Under the pieces are notes generated by a model. It searched no databases. It saw only the letters and a program-made list of their open reading frames with translations, and had not been told where the DNA came from. DNA of 64,000 nt from Maylandia zebra. Its lineage: Eukaryota > Chordata > Actinopteri > Cichliformes > Cichlidae. This document shows, in pieces, positions 12,801-40,430 of this stretch. The DNA lies in the NCBI RefSeq assembly GCF_041146795.1, contig NC_135172.1:35201623-35265622 (forward strand), read 5' to 3'. The first letter of the stretch is position 1, and the number at the start of each line of letters is the position of its first letter. The position numbers and the translations under genes were made by a program.

Positions 12801-15800
12801 TCGCCAAATATTAATATCAGTCAATATCAGTTGGCAATTTTGCCTCTGCATTCAACAGCATAAAGTCTGTGAATCCTTTAGATAAATGAACGTTTTTAAA
12901 ATGCAAATGTTTTTTTGTTCCTGATGAAACTTTTACAAAGCCAGCTATTCACAGTTTGAACCATTCTTTAGCAGATGTGCAAATCACAGAGTGAAGGCAT
13001 GTGTCCACATAGCTCTGCATTTCCAGCAAGTTACCCACTACTTTATGCAAAACAAGGAAATCTGCAAATCTTTGAATCATTGTTAGGACCCAAAGACCAC
13101 GTGGCTTATTTCCCACCTCAAATGTTGGAAAGAAGGTAACTGGATGTCTTTAGGAGTTTTTTTGTCTTTGTTTTGTTGAAGACGTTTTAGAACTGAAGAA
13201 ACGTCTTGGATAAGAGGCGTAACTTTCAGAGAGTCCCAGGTCATAAACCCCTAGTGGGGTCTGTCCTGTTTGGAGGCGTTTCTAGGAGCCGTTAACCCAA
13301 TCTTGGTCACACGAGTCATTGCATGAGCCAAGGTGGTTTGGGTAATTACCATCACCGTGGCCGACGACTAAAACCTCTGAGATATTGCCCCACCCCGCCA
13401 TTGTGCGAGCTATTGAGGTCACATATGGCGAGGTGTGGGTGCGAGTTCAAAATACCTGGGATTTCAGGAATCCACTGTATGTCATGAAAGCCTACACAGA
13501 CACATCCATCAATCCATTTTCTGCAACTTTTCCCAGACCCTAAGACAGCACTCCACCTTTTTTAGGGTTTGGCGGTGCCAATTCTCATTCTTTGCTTGTC
13601 ACTCTCAGCTGGAAAATTCCCCAGTGTAAGCTGGAGGTCATCATTTAATGAAAGCAGAAGACCCACAAGAATGAAAATTCTCTCCATAAAAGTTAAATGG
13701 CACCTCTAGCAGTGTCCAACTCGAACCAAGACCGACTTACTGCGAACAACATGAACCAAGCTCTCACTGTGTGCCTAACAGCAGGCCACAAACCCCAAAC
13801 CGGTCTGGTGGAAACTACTGAAAATCTGTAAAACTAGTCAATGTCCATCTCAAATAAAGATAACTTCAACAACTGCATGGAGTATTTGTGATACCAAATG
13901 ATTTCAAAACATACATTTGTCCATTATGAGAACGTTTTCAGTTAAGCTGCCATGTTGATTTGGGTTTGAAATCATAAACCAGACCACACAAAGCGTTTCT
14001 CCGATCAGGTGAACTCTTTATAAGCCTGTAGAAGATCTAGAACATCTGTCAGTCATCGACTATCTAACTGATTGTCCATCACGTGGCCAATGCCGGGGAA
14101 CGGAGTAATCTCTCGCATGACATAACACCAGTCCAAGGGAAGTACCAGAACTCACGATACGATCATGGTATGTTGCAGACAAGAATAATATTAACACAAT
14201 CCATTGATTCTGTAATACAATCCAAGCAAGATGTCCAAGATACAATTAAAACAAATATCCTTAAAAAGGGAAAAGGCTGGAATGTCTTTTTTTCCATAGC
14301 ATTTTTGTGCTTCTGTGTGTGGCTAACAGGGACATGGTTAACTTGTTATTCCACCTCCATAATGCAAACACCGTGATCCAAAAAAATCCAGAAGTGAGCT
14401 ACCAGTGCTGGTAAGACAGAAACCCTGGGAGTTTATTTTTCACTTAAAGCATGAAGACAAAGGCCGGCGTGAGAGCCGTTTGCGTAAACAATGAAGAATG
14501 ATCTATCCAGCTGTAATTAGGGACTAAAAGTGGATTTACATCAGCTGAACAGATACTGAGAAGATTCACCTGATTATTTACATTTTTTTTGGTTCAACCA
14601 GTTTTTTTAGTCCGTTTTTGAGTGTAAAAAAGCTCCCCTGCGTGTCCTCCACTTGTCTTTTACTCGCAAATGCACACACCGTGAAACAAAAAGTTCAGGA
14701 GATGAGACGAGCGAGAGTCTCTGCAAACGTGTTTACATTAAGTTCTAATTTAAAAATCAAACACGCAAAGTCAACAGACAAACACCGCCCGACGTTTCAC
14801 TGTAGCTGCTCCTCACATTCATTTTAAATAGCACAGAAGGTATGTGCATCTCATATGTCAGCCACATGTGGAGACTCTGACATCAAAGGGAATAATAATA
14901 ACAGTGCTGCTTTAATGCATTAGCGAAGAAAACATGCTTTAAAAAATAAAATTTATTTAAAATCACTCTAACCACCAGCAACCCACGAGATCACTGCCCA
15001 TTGGTCCAACACCTCAAAGAGAGAGGGAACTCCTTAAGAGCCCCTGCAAACCTTCAAAGAAACAATGCAGTACCGGTATATACTGCTATACAGACATCAT
15101 CCCCCACTTCTGTTGTGCACTTCATCCTGCTCATCTTTACTGGCACACTGCTGCGTTTTCTGACCCCAAACCACCATCAGTAGACCAGGAAGTAATGTGA
15201 AACTATCATCAAAAATGTGGATCAGCAGCATGCATGTGAATCGCTGATCATAACAGCAGAAATGTATCAATTACTCCACAGAGAGGTTTTTTTAAGGTAG
15301 ATTAGAAGTTGAGAAACCAGCCAAAGATTTTGGTTGGGATTGATCAGTGTAAGGTGGCCTACAGGTCCCGGAGTAACAGACGTGCAGGACCCGAAGAAGA
15401 ATACTGTCTGTTATCCGATTAATTAAATGTGACTCCACTCAAACATATCAAACATAACCAACAAACCGCAAATTGCTGTCTACCTTTCTCTGAGCTGCTC
15501 AGAGTTCTTCTCCATACTCTCATTCTCTGCAAACTCCATCAGCTCGCGGGCGGCGCGGCCCATGTTGACGGCGGTGGGCCTCGCTGAGGTCAGGTGACAC
15601 AGAGACTCCCTGATGAAGGTCACAGGGTCGTCACCTCCGGCGCCTGCCCGCAGCTCCACGGCCAAGCTGAGACAGCCAACGATGGCGATGGCCGGAGCCC
15701 CGCGCACCTGGAGGAGAAAAGGAAGAGGACAGTAGTCATCATCATCACCATCAGTTTTAAAGAGGACGATCAATGTTTTTCCAGCACAAAGCTGGAAGTG

Positions 15801-15940
15801 GGTGAACACAGAGCCAAAAGTTGTCACGACAGCTTTGATTAAAATGATCTCATCTCCGTTACTGGAGACATTTCTCTCACTACCATTAGACTTTATTAAC
15901 ATGACATCACCCCTCTGCTTATGGCACATTCCTTCACTCT

Positions 15941-16010
<70 letters not shown>

Positions 16011-16827
16011 GGATCAAACAAACAGCTAGTGAGTGTGTGTGCAACTCGAAAGACAAAAGGTCTAGTGTCTTCTTGGCTCTTATAATAACAACAATAATAA
16101 TGATAATAATAAACACCTTAAAATGCTCCAGCTGTTACAGAACTTGAGCGTCTTACATGTATGTGAACACTCAGGTATTTCAGGATTTCAGGTGTGGAGA
16201 CAAACTGGAGCTGGAGGTGTCACCGAGTGCAGCACAAAACCAAAAAACGCGAACAAAAAAAAAAAAAAAAAAAAAACCCTGGCAAAGGTCATTAATAATT
16301 CATCAATAATCTCTCCCAAAGAAAGGAGGAGGAGGAAGAGAGGGGGGAAGGCATATTTCATGGCTGGGTGGCTCAGTGAGCGCAGACACCCAGTTTTATC
16401 GCGCTTACACATGATGTGAAAACTATAAATAACGGATGGTTTAAAGGTAGGTGAGACGATGCTGCAGGTAGGTCCAAAAACAAAAATACAGGCCCACGGC
16501 GGCGAGCACATGTATGTGTGCCTGCATGCATGCAGCGGTGAGAGCACAAAAGACCCGACACATACAAAACACAACACAAAAAACCCCACACATGCATGAC
16601 GGGAATGAATGCACATGCGGCAGGCGTGCAGGGCAGGCTGGGGGAGCGGGTGAAAGGAGAAGGTTTGGAGAAAGGGGAGAAGAAGAACCCCGTACCTTCA
16701 TGGACTTGATGGCCTCGTAAGCGTCCTGCACCGAGCGGATGTCATCGTAAACGGTCTGGTGTGGCAGCAGCAGCTGGTTGAGGATCTGCAGAGACCCGGT
16801 CCGGTAGCGGATCGCTTCTAGCGTCAT
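6818..16827 (-). CDS. mri1: Methylthioribose-1-phosphate isomerase
   Basis: This enzyme interconverts 5-methylthioribose-1-phosphate and 5-methylthioribulose-1-phosphate in the methionine salvage pathway. Six coding exons read on the minus strand: 16696-16827, 15484-15707, 9708-9877, 9443-9619, 9124-9348 and 6818-6951. They join in frame to 353 aa, close to the 369 aa of human MRI1. The start MTLEAIRY matches the family start. The catalytic cysteine is visible in THCNTG (about residue 161) and the catalytic aspartate in [17 protein letters not shown] (about residue 241). Their spacing of 80 residues equals that of Cys168 and Asp248 in human. The end reads [20 protein letters not shown] and stops with TAG at 6818-6820. 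Intron 2 (9878-15483) is unusually long for this gene because it is filled with transposon debris. The next gene upstream, CC2D1A, lies on the same strand, as part of a block also found on human 19p13. No breaks were seen. Confidence 0.95.
10290..10550. repeat. Dispersed teleost repeat in mri1 intron 2
   Basis: The stretch has the order TTCTTATATAGAGCTTTTCT, then TAACATTCACACTC, then TTGGGGTTAGTACCTTGCCT, then GTGGGTGACCTGCTCTACCT. I recognise this as an abundant dispersed repeat of many teleost genomes. This copy is diverged and non-coding. I do not assign a transposon class. Confidence 0.55.
11755..12459. mobile_element. Non-autonomous hAT-type element with 8-bp target duplication
   Basis: The element starts TAGGGCTGTGCGATATGACC and ends in the near inverted sequence ATATCGAACAGCCCTA. 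It is flanked by identical 8-bp direct repeats CTATTTGC at 11747-11754 and 12460-12467, the size made by hAT transposases. It is 705 bp long and has no transposase ORF. It lies in mri1 intron 2. Confidence 0.8.
12658..12684. repeat. Poly(A) tract
   Basis: A run of about 24 or more A residues lies inside the older element of mri1 intron 2. Confidence 0.8.
13145..13475 (-). repeat. Dispersed repeat, inverted relative to the copy at 59.45-59.89 kb
   Basis: Shared blocks include GAAGACGTTTT, AGAACTGAAGAA, AGAGTCCCAG, ATAAACC with CTAGTGGG, and GAGCCAAGGTG. They occur in the same order as in the reverse complement of the 59.45-59.89 kb copy. The repeat has no coding capacity here, and its family is unassigned. 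Confidence 0.5.
15942..16008. repeat. (AC)n microsatellite
   Basis: About 33 AC units lie in mri1 intron 1. Apparent all-CV or all-TH proteins in this region are translations of the microsatellite, not genes. Confidence 0.95.
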
Positions 16828-19319
16828 GACCGAGCAACGAGGCAGGATAGCGGGAAGGGGGTGAGAGGGAATAACGCGGATGGACCGGTTGCCGGCGGGT
16901 GCGCGCACACGCACTCACTCACTCACACTTACACACACACACATATATACACACACTCACACACACACTCGTTCTCCCTCTCTGAGCTGATCCACGCTGA
17001 AGTGACCGCGGCCTGGCTGTCGGCAGTCCCGTCGCAAAGAGGAGGAAAGTGTAGCGGGAGGATGAGGAGGTGCGAGTGGGACGGAGGAAGGAGAGGAGAA
17101 GGTGGTGTGCTGTCTGCTGTATGGGAGGATGAAAGGGAGAGGAGTGAGAGAAGGGCTGGAAACCTTCACACACACACACTGACAGACGAGCAGGAAGGCA
17201 GACACGGAACCACGTGTTCATCCGAGCAGGAAGCCCTCGCCTCGGTGTCCACGCCCACTAAAGTCTCGCGGGGTTGTCCAATTTCTTTAAGGCTCCCCTC
17301 TTATGCCTCTGTGCGCCATCCCTTCCCCCAACATTTTCCTCTTATTTTTTTCTTTCCCCCCATCTTTTGTCTCGGGAAATTTCACACTCACGCGCGTTAT
17401 TAGCATAACACCAAAGAACCACGAGCTTCCCCCAACAACAGCAGACTCCTTCTGCAAAGACAAGTCTATTTTTGTCCCAAGATTTTATTGTTTCTGTCTT
17501 CTGGCGACACCTCCTCCCACCAAGCACCGCATGCTCTGTGTGCAGTAATCACTGCAAAAACCAATCCAATATGTTACCGGAGTAGATTTCAATGGGGGAT
17601 CCTCTCAACGGGACTGTGGGGGCGATGCCTGTTAAACACAGTGCAGATATATATATAATCAAGATTATTATAAATGGAAAAACAAAAACCGGTTAACTGA
17701 AATAAAAATATAAACTGGACTTTTGCTTAAAAGGGAAAACCAACAAAAGTGACTTGTGAAGTTTGATTAAAATAAGCACTGCAAAAAATGTATAGGAAAT
17801 GTCTTGAGTCCAACATGCTCAAGTACTGAGTCACAGTATTCGTTTTTATTGTACCTGTTTCAACTTCTAAATATAACCGTAAAATCTAAAAAAATTGCCA
17901 AAATACAAAGTACAGTTTACTTAATATAGCTAAGTTAGTGCACAGTACTTAGAATAACCTCATTTTTCTTTTTGCAACGGATTCATGTAGTATATATGCC
18001 AGTGCCGTACCGTGCACTCACAATTAACAAGTTGCTCTAACTTAGCTACCTTAAGTAAATTGTACAACTAAATTACGATGAAAGCAAAAGCTGGGCTGAC
18101 ACGGAAAGTAATAAAATCTCAACTGAAACTAAACTTTTTTTAATGTAATAAAAGTAAAGATGTGAAAATTTCATAAAATCCAAAAGTAATAAAATTACAA
18201 AACTGTTTTATTTTTCCATTTTAAGTATTTTACAATACATTTTTGTTTCTGCTGGTTTACAGAGCAGGTTTATTCATTTATTTATTTATAATGTTTATTT
18301 TCAGCTTACTTTGTGTTTCAGTTCTTAACTATTACTATAATTTGGGAGGTATTTGGGAGGCGATTTAAGATTAAGTTTAAAAAGTTTATCACTATTATTA
18401 TATTGTAGCAGTATATTATTATTATTATTATTTTATTTATTATTATAAACCTAAAAGATGTTTTACATGGTTTTTTTTTCAAGTTTTTGTCTGAAGTCTA
18501 GTTTTTGTTTTCAATCCAGTTACTATTTTTCCCCACACCTAGTGTTTTGTTTTAGTTAAAATTAAAATCATGTTACCAACCACAGCACAGACTCATAAAT
18601 GATTTGCATTAACGAGTAAAGAGCACAGTAGACCTCAGTGCTTCATATACAAGTCTGTGACTCTCACATTATCTGAAATGAGAGTCACACAAGCGGATAA
18701 CAGAGGAAAAACAAGAAGCATTTGAACCTGTTCTACCCTTTGGCATTGAGTAAAAGCCACTAAAGACTCTGCTGTTTGCAGAGAGATAAAGTGTGCTTGC
18801 TAAGGAGTGAAAGCATAAGTGAAATATTCCACTACAAGGAAAATACGTGTTGAATCGTCAACGGGTGCCTGATTTTTGTGTTTTTCTTTACATAAATACA
18901 TTTGCATCCTCTTCTGATGCAGAGAAAATTCAAATTAATTAAACCAAGTCTTCCATGTGGAAGGGCAAACTGACCCCTGCTTAATTTATTCTCAATACTC
19001 AAATGTGGTTTCAAACATGTGTTTCTTAATTGTTCTTTCGTTTTTGTTCAGCTGGTTTCTGGGATGTTTTTCTTCTCATTCTTTCAGTGTAGTTGTCATC
19101 ATTTGACATTTCTTAGGTTTAGTTTTTATACAAACCCTCAGAGTTAAGTAGACATCCTTACCAAACACATGCATCAACACTCCCTCGGGCTGGGTGTTCT
19201 TGACAAAACAAAAACTGCATTTATATTTTATTTTAGTTAGCTTTATTACATTTCATGTGTTTTAGTGTTATACTTACCTATAGTAGACTTAATAATGACA
19301 CAAACTCACTGCGGTTTCA
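16828..19319. other. Intergenic DNA upstream of mri1, including its likely promoter
   Basis: The stretch next to the mri1 start (about 16840-17260) is G+C-richer, has CpG dinucleotides and short AC repeats at 16906-16970, and is the likely promoter and 5' UTR. From 17600 to 19300 the DNA is A+T-rich, with runs of TTATTA, and I see no gene in it. Confidence 0.45.
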
Positions 19320-22300
19320 CCACTTTATTCGTGTCAACACCAACCTCATACATAAGATAATAAAGCCTCAAGAATCAGGCCGTCATACATTCCCATTTTA
19401 AACTGCATCAATCATCAAGACATTCACTTAAAAAAAAAGAGACAGAGCATATTATGCCATATTTACCAAATATAAATATTACATTTATAATGATTGCCCT
19501 TACGTGACTTAGCAAATTTTTTAAAAGATGTCAGCTTCAACAATAAATGGATACATTTACCCAACTCATCGGGAAGAAAGTAGTAAAAACAAAAAAATAA
19601 CAAAACTTAGACCAAACTTTTTTAAATGAAATCAATAACAGGATAAAGACAGACAGCCAAACAATCGTATGAAAAGAGAGTGAGCAGGAGTGTGTGTGTT
19701 GTGGTGTGTTGTATATGCAGAAACGGAGTGTGAGTCACCAGCAGGACAAACTAACAATATGTCCCTCCACCCGGGTCCTGACCATCCACCTACCACACTG
19801 AATGCTGATGAGCTCGTTGCTACGACAACAGGTCAGCCTCAGAGGCCGCGAGGTTATTTGGGGAGTGGGGTGATGTGGCAGGAGTGCGTTTGTGTGTTTG
19901 GGGTGACGTGGGGTTACAGCTCTGGATTTAAAAGAAAAAAAAAAAAGTGGGTGTGGTCTAGGCGGGGATGGGGGTGGCGGTGTGCAGTTGCACTTTTTGT
20001 GCAGGCTCAAACATGCAGCTGCTACACGGTCACACTCAGATGTTTTTCTTTTAATCGGAACGACATCTTTGTGTTGTTGTTGTTTTAGTCCAACTCACTA
20101 TTTTCCATTAGAGCTGGTCTTTCTGTGAACCCCACTCCTGGGACAGATGTTCTGTTTTCAAATAATTCATTCAGCTTTGCGTTTCATCCACAGGAAAAAC
20201 AAAACAGAACACGGGAACATTAAAATTAAATACTAGTCCCTTTGTTTTAAAGTTATAAGCAGTAATTGGGGGCTTCTTTCCTTTCTGTGTGTGTTGCTAA
20301 CATGAGGCCATTACTTCCGGCGACCCAGAAACTGATCTCCAAATATTGGTCATTCAGTTTCATGATTAACTTATACAAGGAAGTATAGAGGTCCACCATA
20401 AGGACTTTAAGAATTTTGTTTTTTTATGTAACCCTCTGCTGATTGTCAAAGAAAATGGTTCTGCTGAAACAAACAGGCACATGTTTACTCCAGTTTTACA
20501 TGCATAGCCCCTCTAACAGATTTACAGCTGAGTGTAAGGTCCGGACAGAGAGGTGGTTCAGACTTTCAGCTGTGTTCATCCCTTGGCTCTGCCCTGCGTA
20601 CAGTATGAAAACCATTAGCAGAACCTTCAAATTTGCTCAAGTTGAGTAATCCGCTGATTCACTATTTAAATCTTTCTTAATGCCCAAAGCTTTACAAATA
20701 AATTTGTACTTAAACTACACTGCTGCATAAATGCATCATTGACATTAATCCAGACCTGCTTGGCTCGAGCTCGAGTTTTAGGAGCGTTCAAGATTATAGT
20801 CTGTGCCGTACAAAGATTTAAATAAGACACAAACGATCACCTAGAAGGAAAGGGAGCACGTTTAAAGATTTGAAGCCATGTTTAATACTCCAATCTGATG
20901 TTCTAATGCTACGATCTATCTACAAAATAATATGAGATGATCAAAATCAGCATAACATTTACAAAGAGTCAAAAGATGTCCTCTGTTGATTAAAAAAAAA
21001 AAGAAAAAGTGGGGCAACGGGTGTTACATAAGGGTCACCACACAGTGGAAGGCCAACTTTAACCGGGATTATTTGCTAATGGAGTGAAGCAGTGAGTGGA
21101 TTAGCGTGAACACATGATTATCTGATGTGTCACATGACCAAAAAACTATTAACTGGAGTTACCAGACATCGTTAATATTGAGGATTCAAACACAAAACGC
21201 ACAATAAGGCTCACTTAAAGTAGTCTGCTACATCCCGGCTGGATGCAATCAACGTGCAACAGGAGCTATTGTCAGATTAGCACACCAAACATCTGCCCAG
21301 ATCTCAGAATACATGGCAGCCCACATTTGTCGGATTTTTTTTTTTTGTACATCTTGTGGTGTTGTGGCAAATCATTCTGATCATTGCAATCTGCCCACCT
21401 CAACTTTGTCAGCGTGTCAAAGTTTAAGTGGTTTTATCTGTATTTTGTCCGCTTGACTTTATTCTCCAAAAAGAAGGGAAGGCAGAGAGGAAGATGATGA
21501 TGACATAGGTGTCTGTGGGAGAACTGAGACAGAAATGAGCAATTACCCAGCCATACTGACACTTATAGGGCCGCCTTCCTGTGGTTAGATTTTTCAGTAT
21601 CCACTGTGCTGCCACTGGAGAGCTCAATGGGACAAATTCTGTTTTTGCATCCACCACAATCTGTGGGGGAAAAAAGCACTCTGACGCAGCAGCTCTAAAC
21701 TGTTTTAAACTAAGTGACAGCACAGCGGGCTTCATATTGTTTAAGAGTTTAAATAGATTATGAGTAGGGCAGCCTATTAATCAAGAATAATCTTGAAAGG
21801 AATGGGTGCGAGGAAAATAAGATGACGAAGACGACAAAGAAGAAACAGCTGATGAAGACGCAGCAATCTCTTAGCGAGGCTAAGCTTCTACCACATTCAT
21901 GGCACGCTGTTAAAACCCCTCTTCCCAGCCCCCAGAGGCGACTCTACGTCTGATGTAGTCGCCTCTTTGGTGACATAAACACTAATCCCTTATCATGGGA
22001 TGTAGGCTGCTGCACCCCGAAGCCCCATTTTTTTTGTTGTTTTTTTTTTTCTTTTATTCCCGTATCACAGCACTCCAAACGGAGCAGATTACTGTAATCT
22101 GTGAACACTGGAGCAGACAGATTAGATTAAGCTCATTACACACATAAAATACAGGGAAAAAGGTAAAAAAAAAACCCTCTAGTTCACTGGTTAAACACAC
22201 CTAAGAGTGCGTGGACAAACACACACACGCACCTTCACACACACATATTTTTGGTCATCTGTAGACACCAAAAGCTGGTGCCGAATGTAAAACGTCAAGT

Positions 22301-22737
22301 CTTCTGGCAGATTACTTCATCAAGAATTGTCACAGGAACGTTGGGAAAAAAACAAAAAAAAACCCAAAACAAAATAGAATACCAGCAAAGTCTGTAAAGC
22401 CATTCTTTAGAAGCAGTTTCCTGTAGTGTTTGTCTTGTTTAAGTGCAAATGCATCTCCCTCTTTACACATTTGGATGTGTTTTTAATTGCCGTCTGCTTG
22501 GCGGCTGCAGCCGTTTGTTAGGTTATTGTGGCAGGTAACTAACCACATATGACACAAGCTAAAGGAACAACTGACTGAATTAGCAGTTTAGCTCATGCAG
22601 TTGTTTTGCAGCACTGAATCATGCTAAAGGTACTTATTGTACCCACTGTAGTGTTTGGTATATGAGTGTGTATGAGAGAAAGAGAGAGAGAGAGAGAAAA
22701 CAGTACTCCAGCCAAGGCTCCACTCCTTATTCTGCTC
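19320..22737 (-). other. Probable cc2d1a 3' UTR and intergenic DNA; a good poly(A) context at its far end
   Basis: No coding exon could be supported here. An in-frame stretch at 21424-21662, after a fair AG site, looked tempting as a last cc2d1a exon. It was dropped in favour of 22738-22770, which continues the family C-terminus. On the minus strand AATAAA occurs near 22053-22058, 21456-21461 and 19323-19328; the last is followed by GT-rich sequence. The true transcript end is unknown. A short hairpin lies at 21934-21966, and A/T homopolymers are common. Confidence 0.4.
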
Positions 22738-38131
<15,394 letters not shown>

Positions 38132-40118
38132 TGACTTTTAATACCTAAAAGTGAACGCACAAACAGGATGACAGTAAATTACCCCAAAAGGGAAACCAAT
38201 AGATATAGAATAAAGTTAAAACAAGTACAACTCTGACTCCTTGGAGTAAAATATACATAAATAATGATTACTTAGTACACCTGAGTCGGTACACTTCACT
38301 ATCAGCCTCAAGGGCAATGTGGCGTAATAAATCAAACAACTTCTATGATCTAATATGCAGTTAGCTTCTATATTTATGCCAGCTAATAGCTAGACCCACA
38401 GCTTCACACGGGCTGTTTACCTGCTTAGATTAACGGAGTTAAACGTTAGCGTTACAGCCACACGGGTCGACGGTTAAAATCGGATCCAAATGAGGAACAG
38501 CAGACCAGATCTACCGTGACAGATATATTTCTGCCTTCTTTTCGAGTTCCCAAAACAAGATTCGCAGACAGTGGAATTTACTTCCTATATTGCGTCTCCA
38601 ATAGCAACGAGCATTGCACTTTACGGCTAGACCAGAGCCGTTGAATGGAGAGTCACGTCTCACGTGATTCATGCAGGGCAAATCGATCCCGGAAGTGCTT
38701 AGGGAGTGTGATTGCAGAGCGAAAAAGTGTTTTTGTGTTTGTTGTTGTTGTTTTTTGTAATTAGGCATCAAGAAATGCATCATTATGTAATAGTGTGTAT
38801 ACCTCGATGAGGTACATCCATTAACATCTTTGTATATTTATTTATAACTCAAATATTCTAGGATTCATTTGAACTGGAAGCCTTATTTGCTTACTCAACA
38901 TATTTTAAAACTGTTGAATTGTTGTTCATGTGTTGTTTAACAGCATGCTAATCAGAAAGAGTCTAAACCAAATATATTACTATATGTTGATGGAACAAAA
39001 TAAATATTTAAAAGTTAATTATTTCCTACCTGCCACGTTTTCTTCATTGTCCTTTCAGAATTTATCATAAATTTATGTTATTTAAGAAAAGGTTATGAAG
39101 GATGACATTATAACAATTCACTGCACTAGCATGAGCGTTAGTCTGCTTTCTTTGTAAATACATAGCACACTTGATAATAATAATAATAATAATATACTGC
39201 TATTTGTTCTTTTGCATGACATAGGCAGAAACCTTTCTGTTGTGTATGTAAAAACAATCTGCTACTAAATTAGAACATCAATACTGGGAAGGTTACATTA
39301 AAACAAGTTACTGTGTATCATGTATCCCTGTATACATCCTTGTGCTGCTCACTCAGAGATCAGATTATAAATTACATCTACAGTCATCCCAGTGGCATCC
39401 TACTATCTTTCTTATTGCTGCTTACAAGTATTTCTTTTTTCAAGCTAATGTTTAAAAGTGAATATGTGATTATTTATGTATGTATTTTGGTAATAACTCT
39501 TAATTCTTATCATTGTAGTTTTTATGGCTATATTTGGATAGCTTTATCTAACTTGTTATCTTTATGTACGTCAGAGCTGATTCACTGATGGAGGAGTTTT
39601 GTGGAACAAGAGCAGAGTAACACCAGCAGCAAACTGTCTACCACAGATAGAGATGAGTCACTTTAACCTGAGAAATTAGATAGGGAGAAAACATAGCATC
39701 AAAGAACCACTGATATTATTGTAATGGTCCTCTAACCTCAAAGTGCCTATCAACAGCCAAAATGGGAAGCATATGAGCCAATCAGAGAAGAGCTTTCGGA
39801 CAGTTTGAGCTGCGTGTTGGTATACATGTACTCAATATTGTTTCTCTTGCATCCATGAGGGGAATTAGCATGATGTTTGCTCAACACTTTGTGGGAGGAG
39901 CTAGATGTTAACCACGTTGATGCTCTGGCTAAAACCGTAAATGAAGCCGTAAATGATATTTCAAATTATTATTTGCATCAGGACATCTTGTTATTTTTAA
40001 TTAGAAAGTATTATTAAAGTTAATGAAATGTTACAACTGAAAAAAAATAGGAAATATTTCAAATCAAATATGTTCTCAGATTGTTGTTACTCTGTCCATC
40101 TCTTTTTGCTCAATAGAA
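38132..40118. other. cc2d1a promoter side and intergenic DNA
   Basis: The first few hundred bases (38132-38700) are the likely cc2d1a 5' UTR and promoter. Beyond that the sequence is A+T-rich, with a short (ATA)n run near 39174-39195 and no supportable gene. Confidence 0.45.
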
Positions 40119-40430
40119 CCAGACATGCAACATCCCTGACAAACATCCTGATGAGAGTGGGGTGGATTTTACTCAAGGACAGCTGGATCAGCTCAGCTCA
40201 GCTGAAGATAAACCACACGTCTGTGACCAGCGTTGGAAGCTTCAGTCATTTATGCAATTTTAATATTCATCTGTATAGCCTGAGTGAAGAAAAACACGAC
40301 TCTTGTGATGAGTGTGAAAAGAGTTTTACCCAGTCAACAAATCTGAAGACACGGCATACCCACACAAGAGAGAAACCATGCATCTGTCAGTGTGGGAGGC
40401 TTTCAGTGACCCATTAAATTTATGACATAA
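40119..40430 (+). pseudogene. C2H2 zinc-finger gene fragment (broken host gene)
   Basis: A plausible splice acceptor (TTTTTGCTCAATAG) leads into sequence reading DKHPDESGVDFTQGQLDQLS and then EDKPHVC. This resembles the start of the finger exon of teleost C2H2 proteins. Finger-like pieces follow (CDQRWKLQSF; FNIHLYS; CDECEKSFTQSTNLK; THTREKP), but in different reading frames. A stop follows the first piece, and the best finger has lost the normal L-x2-H-x3-H spacing. No array of fingers follows. AATAAA occurs at about 40528. It is a decayed last exon, and no other exon was found nearby. Confidence 0.6.

Larger units (their letters stand above)
11651..12850. mobile_element. Older element interrupted by a younger hAT insertion
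   Basis: The sequence from 11651 starts GAGCCTGACCGATATATCGG, a terminal motif seen in fish non-autonomous elements. Near 12795-12835 there is related sequence rich in ATATCAG and GATATCG. The hAT copy at 11755-12459 has split it, and the flanking ACTATTTGC halves rejoin cleanly. The outer boundaries are poor, so the right edge is a guess. Confidence 0.35.

Noticed and set aside
15480-16116. Cys-Val repeat proteins at 15.9-16.0 kb and similar Thr-His ORFs at 33.5 kb
   Set aside because: They are translations of (AC)n microsatellites. The nearby real coding segment is mri1 exon 2.
21424-21662. Possible last exon of cc2d1a reading IVVDAKTEFVPLSSPVAAQW and onward
   Set aside because: The acceptor is good and the frame fits, but the residues do not resemble the family. 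The exon at 22738-22770 fits the conserved C-terminus and stops at once. At most this could be an alternative end.
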